From CAJBVG01 sp943372995 (GTDB lineage Bacteria; Bacteroidota; Bacteroidia; Sphingobacteriales; Sphingobacteriaceae): DNA of 64,000 bases. Position numbers and translations under genes: made by a program. The notes beneath the pieces were generated by a model. That model saw nothing but the letters and a program-made list of their open reading frames with translations. It made no database searches and was not told the origin of the DNA. Within the stretch, counting starts at the first letter, position 1; the number at the start of each line of letters is the position of its first letter. Positions 36,803-44,266 of this stretch are shown one piece after another. The stretch lies in assembly GCA_943372995.1 (NCBI GenBank), contig CALSAQ010000003.1:124001-188000 (forward strand), given 5' to 3'.

Positions 36803-37703
36803 CTGTTTTTTCTGCAACTCTAAGCTTGGCACTTCGAGCTCTGTTATTCAATTTTACTTCCTCTTCTGTTGCCACAGTTGCTTTTCTGTTTACTGCATGA
36901 AAAGGAGTAAATGTATTTCCGTAAATATCTTTTTCTAACTCACCAGAAAATTTTCCTTTCTGGATAAAATTTTTCACTAATCGATCTTCTAAAGAATGAT
37001 AAGACATCACTACTAATCGTCCGTTTGGTTTTATCACTTCTGCTGTTTGCATTAAAAAATCTTTTAATACTTCCAACTCTTCATTCACTTCAATTCTTAA
37101 TGCTTGGAACACTTGAGCATAATACTGATTCTCCTTACCACGCTTTACCATTGGTTTTATTAAATCCTTAAAACCTACTACGTTCTCTATGGGTTGTATT
37201 ACTCTAGCCTTTACTATTAATGCCGCTAAACTCTTTGCATTGTGTACCTCTCCATACATCCCGAAGATTTTATGTAAATCTTCTTCCGAATAATTATTCA
37301 AGATATACTTAGCATCTTTTTCTCTGGCTTGATCCATTCTCATATCTAATGATGCATCAAATCGAATAGAGAAACCTCTATCTGCAGCATCAAATTGATG
37401 AGAAGATACACCCAAGTCGGCTAATATTCCATCTACTTTTTTTATGCCCAAAAAACGTAATTGATTTTTCAAGAACTGAAAATTCTGATCGATAAAAACA
37501 AACCTCGAATCGTTTGGTATATTTTTTTTTGCATCAGGGTCTTGATCAAAACCAATCAACTGCCCATCAGGTCCTAATCTCTCAAGTATTGCTTTAGAAT
37601 GACCACCTCCACCAAAGGTGACATCTACATAAACTCCGTCTGGCTTAATGTTTAGCCCCTCTAAACATTCTTGTAACATTACTGGTTGATGGTAGCTAGT
37701 CAT
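36789..37703 (-). CDS. rsmH: 16S rRNA (cytosine-1402-N4)-methyltransferase RsmH
   Basis: Methylates N4 of C1402 in 16S rRNA using SAM; long known as MraW. Starts MTSYHQPVMLQECLEGL, with the SAM loop VDVTFGGGGHSKAIL (~24-38), DLGVSSHQFDAADRGFS (~96-112) and SYHSLEDRLVKNF (~240). The length of 304 is normal. It overlaps mraZ by 8 bp, and its 3' end overlaps the ftsL-like gene. Confidence 0.97.
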   Translation of the reverse strand: MTSYHQPVMLQECLEGLNIKPDGVYVDVTFGGGGHSKAILERLGPDGQLIGFDQDPDAKKNIPNDSRFVFIDQNFQFLKNQLRFLGIKKVDGILADLGVSSHQFDAADRGFSIRFDASLDMRMDQAREKDAKYILNNYSEEDLHKIFGMYGEVHNAKSLAALIVKARVIQPIENVVGFKDLIKPMVKRGKENQYYAQVFQALRIEVNEELEVLKDFLMQTAEVIKPNGRLVVMSYHSLEDRLVKNFIQKGKFSGELEKDIYGNTFTPFHAVNRKATVATEEEVKLNNRARSAKLRVAEKTDEQN

Positions 37704-38160
37704 TATTAGCCGATTTATTTTTTGCCATCACTTCTTCTGCTAAACTTGCAAAATCTTCAGGCTCATCTCCCAACATGCTTTCGTAATTTGCTTTCGACCA
37801 CACTTCTATCCTATTTGAATAAGCAAACAATACAAGATCTTTTTCTATCGATGCATATTCTAATAAAGGCTTAGGAAGTAATAGTCTGCTCGTGCCATCT
37901 AAGCTTAACTCCGATGCACCACGAAAAAAGTACCTAGCAAATTCTCTGTTCTTTTTAGAGTATAGATTTAATTGATTTACCTCTTCACTAATCACTTTCC
38001 ATTCATTCAATGGGTAAAGCACTAAACATTTCTCGAAACCACGATTAATTACAAATCGATCTTGAGCTTCTGGCGAAAGTTGCTTCTTTAGTCCAGCAGG
38101 AAGCATAACCCTTCCTTTGGGATCTAATTTGCATTCATATTCACCTAAAAACTGTGTCAT
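37696..38160 (-). CDS. mraZ: Transcriptional regulator MraZ
   Basis: First gene of the dcw operon. MraZ is an AbrB/SpoVT-like DNA-binding protein with two copies of its domain: DPKGRVMLPAGLKKQL (~13-28) and DGTSRLLLPKPLLEYA (~90-105). I start it at ATG 38160 (154 residues, the family's usual length and start TQFLGEYECKLD). An upstream in-frame GTG at 38208 must be rejected because it lies inside the third MraZ box, upstream of the probable promoter. MraZ represses its own operon by binding the boxes described next. Confidence 0.96.
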   Translation of the reverse strand: MTQFLGEYECKLDPKGRVMLPAGLKKQLSPEAQDRFVINRGFEKCLVLYPLNEWKVISEEVNQLNLYSKKNREFARYFFRGASELSLDGTSRLLLPKPLLEYASIEKDLVLFAYSNRIEVWSKANYESMLGDEPEDFASLAEEVMAKNKSANND

Positions 38161-38186
38161 CTGGAATTTGGCTTCTTTTTCTAGTG

Positions 38187-38228
38187 TAAAATTATCAAAT
38201 CTTACCACTTTTTACCACATTCTACCAC
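38187..38228 (-). promoter_or_regulatory. mraZ promoter with three MraZ boxes
   Basis: On the minus strand GTGGTA occurs three times with exact 10-bp spacing (plus-strand TACCAC at 38203, 38213 and 38223), the hallmark of the MraZ operator. Downstream, TAATTTTA (38187-38194) is one base off the -7 consensus, so the boxes would cover the -33 region. Expected outcome is autorepression of the whole dcw cluster. Confidence 0.8.
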
Positions 38229-38353
38229 AAAAAGTTTTCAACATGCCTATAGAAGGCGTTTTTTGGAAGAAAATGGCTCAGAAGGTCTTGAAGGCCGTGT
38301 TTTTGGGAGTTTCAATCTTCATGGGTTCGACTAAACACCTGGAATCAAGTAAC

Positions 38354-38384
38354 AAAAAAAGGCTGTTCGATTCCCCGAACAGCC
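38354..38384 (-). terminator. Terminator for the two small minus-strand genes
   Basis: A perfect 9-bp stem GGCTGTTCG/CGAACAGCC with a 6-base loop, preceded on the plus strand by A7, which is a U-run on the minus strand. Between it and the MraZ boxes (38229-38353) I see no gene. Confidence 0.85.
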
Positions 38385-38416
38385 CTAAGCAAAATTGTAT
38401 CCCCCCAGATACTATC

Positions 38417-38497
38417 TTATAGATGCCCTTTGTATTTCTTCAATGCGAAGATTAGGGCAATGTTTAACACGATAAGTAATGAAATAATAATGGTCAT
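38417..38497 (-). CDS. Tiny single-helix membrane peptide, 26 aa (putative)
   Basis: A 26-codon ORF starting MTIIISLLIVLNIALIFA and ending in a basic tail (LKKYKGHL). It is one hydrophobic helix with a positively charged C-terminus, a typical form for regulatory membrane micropeptides. It lies between the 58-aa gene and a strong terminator on the same strand, which gives it the context of a real transcription unit. I see no recognisable ribosome-binding site, as is normal in this phylum. No family is recognised; conservation would decide whether it is translated. Confidence 0.4.
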   Translation of the reverse strand: MTIIISLLIVLNIALIFALKKYKGHL

Positions 38498-38525
38498 ATG
38501 TTGTTGTTTACTAAAAAGTTACTCT

Positions 38526-38702
38526 TCAATCTTTCTTGGTTCTTCCCAACTTCTTTAACTCTCTAACAGCTGCTTTTTTAGCCATTAAATCCTCTTCACT
38601 TTCTAGAGGGAAAGTATGTAAAGAGATAAGCATCCCTACAATACCTTCAGAAGCTGAGTTTTCTAGCTCAATTTCACGATTTTTTTGTTTGTGTTTTTTC
38701 AT
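38526..38702 (-). CDS. Small basic hypothetical protein, 58 aa
   Basis: A 58-codon ORF with start MKKHKQKNREIELENSASE and a lysine-rich C-terminal half (DLMAKKAAVRELKKLGRTKK). The middle (GIVGMLISLHTFPLESEED) is mildly hydrophobic. No signal peptide or membrane helix. It could be a nucleic-acid-binding or adaptor protein but I recognise no family. It is followed by the 26-aa ORF (28 bp away) and the terminator at 38354, and preceded by a conspicuous set of TCTACGTA boxes, so it is plausibly under specific control. Confidence 0.55.
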   Translation of the reverse strand: MKKHKQKNREIELENSASEGIVGMLISLHTFPLESEEDLMAKKAAVRELKKLGRTKKD

Positions 38703-38757
38703 TGCCAGAATGTTTCCTCTAAGTTGAGAAACATACTGACCAATGTAAATACGCTAT

Positions 38758-38800
38758 TCTACGTATTTTTACCGTTTTCATCTACGTAGATTTACGTAGA
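38758..38800 (-). promoter_or_regulatory. TCTACGTA operator-like cluster
   Basis: TCTACGTA occurs at 38758-38765 and 38781-38788, and its reverse complement at 38793-38800; the last two form a perfect 8-bp inverted repeat with a 4-bp spacer. It lies 56-98 bp upstream of the 58-aa gene's ATG, a normal place for an operator. The binding protein is unknown. Confidence 0.5.
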
Positions 38801-38859
38801 AAGAAAAGTTGTGGATTTACTAAAAAGCATCTAAGTAACTACTTTTCAGTCTATAAGGC

Positions 38860-39342
38860 TTAATATTGGATATTACCCTCTAATTTGTACCAAAGTTCAA
38901 AAGCTTCTAATGCTTCTTCTCTTAAAACTTGTTCTGAGGGGATTTTTCGATCAGTGTGAGATTTCTCTATTTCGTTATAAATGAACTGATCATCGAAATT
39001 GATTTTTGCGGCATCAACTTTTGTATTGGCGAAATATATCTTTCGAGCTCTCGACCAGTAGATAGCTGATAAACACATAGGACAAGGCTCACAACTAGTA
39101 TAGATATCACAATCGTCGAGTTGAAAGGCTGATAAATTTTTACAAGCATTTCTGATTGCCACCACCTCAGCATGTGCTGTGGGGTCGTTGGTAGACGTAA
39201 CTTGATTTGTTCCAGTGGCAATAATCTCACCATCTTTTACAATCACACAAGCAAAAGGACCACCTTTTTTAGTAATTACATTTTCTATAGAAAGCTTAAT
39301 CGCTTCCCTCATGAAATGTTGATGTTGACTATTATTTTCCAT
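38860..39342 (-). CDS. guaD: Guanine deaminase (cytidine-deaminase fold)
   Basis: Hydrolyses guanine to xanthine in purine salvage. Zinc ligands are His57 (with Glu59 in HAEVVAIR) and Cys87/Cys90 (PCPMC). The run GGPFACVIVKDG, then SCEPCPMCLSAIYWSRA and INFDDQFIYNEI, follows the Bacillus GuaD pattern closely, including the C-terminal segment; this separates it from tRNA adenosine deaminases (TadA). The length of 160 is standard. It is 45 bp from ompH on the same strand, but has no obvious functional link. Confidence 0.85.
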   Translation of the reverse strand: MENNSQHQHFMREAIKLSIENVITKKGGPFACVIVKDGEIIATGTNQVTSTNDPTAHAEVVAIRNACKNLSAFQLDDCDIYTSCEPCPMCLSAIYWSRARKIYFANTKVDAAKINFDDQFIYNEIEKSHTDRKIPSEQVLREEALEAFELWYKLEGNIQY

Positions 39343-39387
39343 ACTTAACCATATATGCTACATACGTTAATACGTATTAAACAGATT

Positions 39388-39987
39388 TTAGTTTTCTTTA
39401 TTATACTGTTCATTCAGTCCTTTCAGCACTTCATTAGTAATATCTAAGCTGTCATTAGCATATAAAATACCCGAACCTTTAGTGAAATTAAGTACTATTT
39501 TATATTTTTTTCCTTTGGTATGCTCCTTAAGGTAAGCAGAAACTTTATCGAATAATTGCTCATTGAATTTTGCTTGCTCCTCTTGTAATCTATTCGCAGC
39601 AGTCTCTCCAAAAGTTCTCAATTCTTGCTCTTTACGCATCAACGACTCTTCTACTTTTGCCCTTTGCTCAGTTGTCATGCTTGCTCCTATTTGTTGATAG
39701 TTAGCAAACTCTTTTTCTAGCGCCGTTCTTTTTGCTGCAATCTCGTTTTCTGTTCGAAGTGTTTTTGCTTCAAAATCTTTCTTTGCTTTTTTGAAATAAT
39801 CGTAATTCTCAAGTAAAGAATCTCCATTAACATATACCGCCATTGCATTCTCATCCACAACTATAGATGAGTCTGAAGTACTAGCAAATACTGGTGTGTT
39901 GGTATTGTTTGATGTAAAATACAGAATGTATAAAACTACTACTGCAATGCCGATAATAATATTAAATATTAAGTTTCCTTGTTTCAT
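39388..39987 (-). CDS. OmpH/Skp-family chaperone with N-terminal anchor
   Basis: A 199-residue Skp-like protein (PF03938) that should hold unfolded outer-membrane proteins in the periplasm. Unlike E. coli Skp it begins with an uncleaved-looking membrane helix (NLIFNIIIGIAVVVLYIL, ~5-22) and a Ser/Thr/Asn-rich linker. The Skp core starts at MAVYVNGDSLLENYDYF (~48), followed by a long coiled-coil tentacle (~65-135, rich in Glu/Lys/Ala) and the closing beta strands (YKIVLNFTKGSGILYAN). The 14-heptamer array at 39995 separates it from the upstream FKBP gene. Confidence 0.82.
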   Translation of the reverse strand: MKQGNLIFNIIIGIAVVVLYILYFTSNNTNTPVFASTSDSSIVVDENAMAVYVNGDSLLENYDYFKKAKKDFEAKTLRTENEIAAKRTALEKEFANYQQIGASMTTEQRAKVEESLMRKEQELRTFGETAANRLQEEQAKFNEQLFDKVSAYLKEHTKGKKYKIVLNFTKGSGILYANDSLDITNEVLKGLNEQYNKEN

Positions 39988-39994
39988 TTCTTTA

Positions 39995-40095
39995 GATGTG
40001 AGATATGAGATTTGAGATTTGAGACTGGTAATTCGTAGCTCGTAGTTCGTACCTCGTAAGTAACGAGATACGAGTTACGAATTACGAACTACGAG
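39995..40095. repeat. Heptamer array C/D: 14 words in one register, second part a long hairpin
   Basis: Fourteen consecutive 7-bp words run from 39995 to 40092 without loss of register. The first four fit GATNTGA. The next group fits ANYTCGT, and the last four fit GARNTAC. From 40030 to 40095 the two halves are imperfect inverted repeats pairing outward from CTCGT/ACGAG around AAGTA for about 25 bp. It fills the gap between the FKBP stop codon and the ompH start. Confidence 0.92.
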
Positions 40096-40099
40096 TTTA

Positions 40100-40612
40100 T
40101 TAATGATGATGCCCGCCTTCGCCATGTACATGGCCATGATCTAATTCTTCTTCACTTGCTTCGCGAATAGCGTGAACAGATCCGCTGAACATTAAGTCTT
40201 TTCCAGCTAAAGGATGATTAAAGTCCATTTTCACAAAATCGTCGTTTACGTCTAATACTAAACCTTGCATTTTATTTCCTTCTTGATCACTCATTGGGAT
40301 AAATGAACCTTTAGAAATTACTTCTTCATCGAAAATTCCATCTACAAAAAACACTGATTTAGGTAAATCAACTACTGCATTTTCGTCGATTTCGCCATAA
40401 CCACTTTCTTCTTTAGACAATACAAACTCGAAGCTTGCACCATGTTCTAAATTTTCAAGAGCTAATTCAAATTTTTCTGGCAAACCACTCATTCCGTGTA
40501 GGTAAACAAACGGTTGCTCTGAAGTTACGCGTTCTACCAATAGAACTTCACCTCCATCGTTTATGCTTAACTCATAGGTTAAGGAAACTACTTTATTTTG
40601 AGATACTTTCAT
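40100..40612 (-). CDS. FKBP-type peptidyl-prolyl isomerase, SlyD-like
   Basis: A cytoplasmic prolyl isomerase/chaperone of the SlyD branch. I start it at ATG 40612 (MKVSQNKVVSLTYELSIND, 170 residues), the usual family start; an in-frame ATG at 40630 would lie upstream of the promoter box. The FKBP domain is split by the insert-in-flap domain (GYGEIDENAVVDLPKSVF, then GLVLDVNDDFVKMDFNHPLAGK), and the C-terminus is His-rich (HGHVHGEGGHHH), likely metal-binding. Divergent from gyrB. The -7 box ends 7 bp before the ATG, so the leader must be very short. Confidence 0.88.
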   Translation of the reverse strand: MKVSQNKVVSLTYELSINDGGEVLLVERVTSEQPFVYLHGMSGLPEKFELALENLEHGASFEFVLSKEESGYGEIDENAVVDLPKSVFFVDGIFDEEVISKGSFIPMSDQEGNKMQGLVLDVNDDFVKMDFNHPLAGKDLMFSGSVHAIREASEEELDHGHVHGEGGHHH

Positions 40613-40619
40613 AATGCGA

Positions 40620-40627
40620 CAAATGTA
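40620..40627 (-). promoter_or_regulatory. -7 box of the SlyD-like gene
   Basis: Minus-strand TACATTTG, an exact TAnnTTTG match, ending 7 bp upstream of the ATG. Transcription would begin 1-3 bases before the start codon. Confidence 0.55.
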
Positions 40628-40704
40628 CACAAATACTTCACAGAATGTTGAAAAAAATATGATTTTTAAGGCACATTTTTCGAGGCTTTCCCCCTTTAAA
40701 AAGG

Positions 40705-40712
40705 TATCTTTG
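40705..40712 (+). promoter_or_regulatory. -7 box of gyrB
   Basis: TATCTTTG matches TAnnTTTG exactly and ends 23 bp before the gyrB ATG. I see no clear -33 TTTG. Confidence 0.6.
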
Positions 40713-40735
40713 AAGCTAGCGTGAAATAAAAGTAT

Positions 40736-42694
40736 ATGATCGAGGAAAAAACAAACAAATCAAATTATTCGGCGGATAATATTCAGGTATTAGAAGGGTT
40801 AGAAGCTGTACGTAAACGTCCAGCCATGTATATCGGTGATACCGGTGTGAAAGGATTACATCATCTTGTTTATGAAGTAGTTGATAACTCTATCGACGAA
40901 GCCTTAGCAGGTTATTGTACCGATATCAACGTAACCATTCTAAAAAGCAATGCCATTAGGGTAAAAGATAATGGTCGTGGTATACCTACCGACATGCACC
41001 CTAAAGAAAAAAAATCAGCTTTAGAGGTTGTAATGACCGTTTTACATGCTGGTGGTAAATTCGACAAGGATACTTACAAAGTATCTGGTGGTTTACACGG
41101 TGTTGGGGTAAGTTGCGTGAATGCGCTTTCTATTGAATTAAAAGCAGAAGTACACCGCGAAGGCAAAGTATATGTACAAGAATATGCTAAAGGGAAACCT
41201 CTTTACGATGTAAAAAATACAGGAGAAACTGATTATCGTGGTACTATAGTAACTTTTCAGCCTGATGCTGAAATCTTCACTCAAACAACAGAATATAAAT
41301 TCGACACCCTTGCTGCTCGTTTAAGAGAACTAGCTTACCTAAACAAAGGGATTCGCCTTACCTTAACAGATGAGCGTGAAACTACTGATAATGGTGAGTT
41401 TCTAATGGAGGAGTTTTATTCTGAGGGTGGACTAAAAGAGTTCGTTAAATTCTTAGACGGAACTCGAGAACCATTAATTCCTGAACCTATCTATGTAGAT
41501 GGTTCTAAAGCAGGTATCCCTGTGGAATTAGCTTTACAATACAACAGCACTTATAATGAGAATATTCACTCTTACGTTAACAACATCAACACCCACGAAG
41601 GTGGTACTCACGTTGCTGGTTTCCGTAGAGGATTAACCCGTACCTTAAAAGCGTATGCTGAGAAATCGGGAATGCTTAAAAATTTAAAAATTGAAATTAC
41701 AGGTGATGACTTTAGAGAAGGTCTAACTGCTGTAATCTCAGTAAAAGTTCAAGAACCTCAATTCGAAGGTCAAACAAAAACCAAGTTAGGAAATAACGAA
41801 GTTACTGGTGCAGTAGATCAAGCTGTAGGTGAAATTCTAAATATTTATTTAGAAGAAAATCCTAAAGAAGCTAAGATGATTGTACAGAAAGTTATTTTGG
41901 CTGCTACTGCTCGTCACGCTGCTCGTAAGGCTCGTGAATTAGTACAACGTAAAAATGTATTAACAGGAACTGGCTTGCCTGGTAAACTTTCCGATTGTTC
42001 GGAATCGGATCCTAGCATTTGTGAATTATACCTTGTCGAAGGGGACTCTGCGGGTGGTACTGCAAAACAAGGACGTAACCGTGCATTCCAAGCTATCTTA
42101 CCATTAAAAGGTAAAATCCTTAACGTGGAGAAAGCAATGGAGCATAAGATTTACGAAAACGACGAGATAAAAAATATTTTCACCGCAATGGGTGTGAGTA
42201 TCGGGACCAACGACGATGTGAAAGCTTTAAATGTAGATAAATTGAGATACCATAAAATCATCATCATGACGGATGCTGATATCGACGGTTCTCACATCAC
42301 TACATTGATTCTTACTTTCTTCTTCCGTTACATGAAAGAACTAATCGAATCAGGTTATATTTATATCGCTACACCTCCACTTTACTTAGTAAAAAAAGGA
42401 AAAGAACAAGAATATGCTTGGAACGACGATCAACGCGACATCGCTATTCAACGTTTAAAGGGTGCAGGTAAAGAAGAAAGTGTAAACGTACAACGTTACA
42501 AAGGTTTGGGAGAGATGAACGCAGAGCAATTATGGGAAACAACCATGAACCCTGAAACACGTACACTTCGTCAAGTAACTATTGAAAACGCTGCTGAGTG
42601 TGATCATATCTTCTCAATGCTTATGGGCGACGAAGTAGCACCTCGTAGAGATTTCATCGAAAGAAATGCGAAGTATGCGAGAATAGATGTTTAA
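40736..42694 (+). CDS. gyrB: DNA gyrase subunit B
   Basis: ATPase subunit of gyrase, which introduces negative supercoils. The GHKL ATP site has EVVDNSIDEAL (~45), GRGIPTDMH (~78) and GGLHGVGVSCVNAL (~117). The TOPRIM domain has LVEGDSAGGTAKQGRNR (~427) and TDADIDGSHI (~510), and QRYKGLGEMN (~580) is present. The length of 652 fits the short gyrB of non-gammaproteobacteria. The extended GyrB/ParE ambiguity is settled toward GyrB by QRYKGLGEMNAEQLWETTMNPE. It ends at a convergent inverted repeat. Confidence 0.98.
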   Translation: MIEEKTNKSNYSADNIQVLEGLEAVRKRPAMYIGDTGVKGLHHLVYEVVDNSIDEALAGYCTDINVTILKSNAIRVKDNGRGIPTDMHPKEKKSALEVVMTVLHAGGKFDKDTYKVSGGLHGVGVSCVNALSIELKAEVHREGKVYVQEYAKGKPLYDVKNTGETDYRGTIVTFQPDAEIFTQTTEYKFDTLAARLRELAYLNKGIRLTLTDERETTDNGEFLMEEFYSEGGLKEFVKFLDGTREPLIPEPIYVDGSKAGIPVELALQYNSTYNENIHSYVNNINTHEGGTHVAGFRRGLTRTLKAYAEKSGMLKNLKIEITGDDFREGLTAVISVKVQEPQFEGQTKTKLGNNEVTGAVDQAVGEILNIYLEENPKEAKMIVQKVILAATARHAARKARELVQRKNVLTGTGLPGKLSDCSESDPSICELYLVEGDSAGGTAKQGRNRAFQAILPLKGKILNVEKAMEHKIYENDEIKNIFTAMGVSIGTNDDVKALNVDKLRYHKIIIMTDADIDGSHITTLILTFFFRYMKELIESGYIYIATPPLYLVKKGKEQEYAWNDDQRDIAIQRLKGAGKEESVNVQRYKGLGEMNAEQLWETTMNPETRTLRQVTIENAAECDHIFSMLMGDEVAPRRDFIERNAKYARIDV

Positions 42695-42710
42695 GGAAAT
42701 CTGTTAATGT

Positions 42711-42759
42711 GTTTATTGATAAGCGGTTTAAATTCTATTTAGGTTACTTATCAATAAAC
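42711..42759. terminator. Convergent 13-bp inverted repeat after gyrB
   Basis: GTTTATTGATAAG (42711-42723) and CTTATCAATAAAC (42747-42759) are perfect reverse complements separated by 23 bp. The right arm covers the last three codons of the facing gene. Confidence 0.55.
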
Positions 42760-44100
42760 CATCAACTTCTGTGTATCTAATAAAATTTCTCCATCATAAA
42801 ATTGAATAAAGTACATTCCTGTACTCAAGTCTTCAATTGATAAAACAAAGTCTACTTTATTAAATTCGATGCCTATTTCTTTTATTTTTTTCGATAAACT
42901 ATTTCTAATGATAAGTCTGATGTTTTTTGTGTTAGAACCATTTGAAATATAAACTTGATTTGAACTAGGATTAGGATATACAATAAATTTTGCTTTACTT
43001 TTTTTTATAATGGGTACTCCTACAGGGTCTAAATAATAACTCGCCATTTTTGATATGGTTTTTGTTAATACATGTTCAAATTCTCCTGTAATAATCAATT
43101 TATCGTTTACTACTGAGAGGCTATAAATCTCTGCATCTACACCTAATCTATTCGTGTATTTCGTACCATCCCATGACATCATTACTGTATCATTTACTGT
43201 TTTGGTCTTAGAATTCATGATAGACCCTATATACAACTCTCCTCGGTATTCTTTAATGGCAGAAGGGTAAGCCAATTCCATAAAACCATCTAATCTACTC
43301 CAACTTGTTCCATCCCATATTGCGCTACCTTTATATACATTTGATAAATGTGAATAAGAACCGGCGCGCGTAAAACCGCCTACAACAATCAACTTGTTTT
43401 TATATGGTATTATTTTAGCAACCCCCCCTTGATGAACTCCACTATCTAAAGCAAACCAATTTGCTCCATTCCATTTAGCCACATGTTTTGCAACTACAGG
43501 ACCCGCATTATCGAAAAACCCACCAACATATAATTCATCGTTAAATATGGCCAAAGAATTAATTCCATTTACAGCTTCTCCACATCCACCACCAACATCC
43601 GACCAAGAAACCCCATCCCATTTCGCTATATTTTTCACGTACTTCCCGCCTATCCTCTGCAACTTACCCGCCACATATAATTCATTTTTGTAGACAATCA
43701 TATCTATTATATAGCCTAAAGAGTTCGAAGAGGTAACACCAAATACATTTACCCAGGTATTTCCGTTTAATTGTAATAATGGTAAACTATTAGGATTGCC
43801 CTTTAAAGAAAGTCCTCCACCCAATAAAAGTTGACCATTATAAATCAACAAAGACTTTCTATCAGAATTTGTAGAATTAAGAGCTAAATCTTTCCATTGT
43901 GTCCCATCCCAAAGAGCCATACCTTCACATGGAGTATTATCTGGTAAATGAGTAAAATTACCTCTCAATATTATCGAATCATTCCAGGCAAAAGTATACA
44001 CTGGAATATCTGGAATCACTCCATTCCCAATTTTTTCAATTTGCTGAGCAAAAGAAAATCTAGTTAAAAAAACAAAAAGTATGAATGCAATTACTCTCAT
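42751..44100 (-). CDS. Secreted W-D/N-G repeat propeller protein with T9SS sorting domain
   Basis: A 449-residue secreted protein with a signal peptide (MRVIAFILFVFLTRFSFAQ). Residues ~25-350 carry about seven repeats ending in WDGTxW or WNGxNW (e.g. KWDGVSWSDVGGG, KWNGANWFALDSG, IWDGTSWSRLDG) alternating with YxxELYVGG strands, the look of a beta-propeller of the Kelch/galactose-oxidase type. The last ~75 residues are a type A sorting domain (VYPNPSSNQVYISNG ... GMYFIQFYDGEIL). Function unknown; likely surface or secreted adhesin/binding protein. Confidence 0.82.
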   Translation of the reverse strand: MRVIAFILFVFLTRFSFAQQIEKIGNGVIPDIPVYTFAWNDSIILRGNFTHLPDNTPCEGMALWDGTQWKDLALNSTNSDRKSLLIYNGQLLLGGGLSLKGNPNSLPLLQLNGNTWVNVFGVTSSNSLGYIIDMIVYKNELYVAGKLQRIGGKYVKNIAKWDGVSWSDVGGGCGEAVNGINSLAIFNDELYVGGFFDNAGPVVAKHVAKWNGANWFALDSGVHQGGVAKIIPYKNKLIVVGGFTRAGSYSHLSNVYKGSAIWDGTSWSRLDGFMELAYPSAIKEYRGELYIGSIMNSKTKTVNDTVMMSWDGTKYTNRLGVDAEIYSLSVVNDKLIITGEFEHVLTKTISKMASYYLDPVGVPIIKKSKAKFIVYPNPSSNQVYISNGSNTKNIRLIIRNSLSKKIKEIGIEFNKVDFVLSIEDLSTGMYFIQFYDGEILLDTQKLMVY

Positions 44101-44248
44101 TTAATTTTTATTAGTTTTTTTACCCCAATTTGCGTAGGTGAAATATATACAGATAATATTTTTATTAACTATCAATAACATTAATATAATATTACCAATA
44201 ACTTCTTAATGAAATGAGGTGTTGAGTAAGTAAACCTATAAAATAGAT

Positions 44249-44265
44249 ATACAACGAAGTTGTAT
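44249..44265 (-). terminator. Hairpin after the serine hydrolase gene
   Basis: ATACAAC/GTTGTAT with a 3-base loop, directly after the minus-strand stop codon, followed by a U/A-rich tract. The remaining gap to 44100 is A/T-rich and otherwise empty. Confidence 0.5.
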
Positions 44266-44266
44266 T

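Noticed and set aside
38117..38422. 101-codon plus-strand ORF opposite the mraZ start
   Set aside because: Covers the MraZ boxes, promoter and the terminator at 38354, and its composition is not protein-like.
39995..40095. CRISPR-like array
   Set aside because: Words are contiguous, with no spacers, and no cas genes are present in the window.
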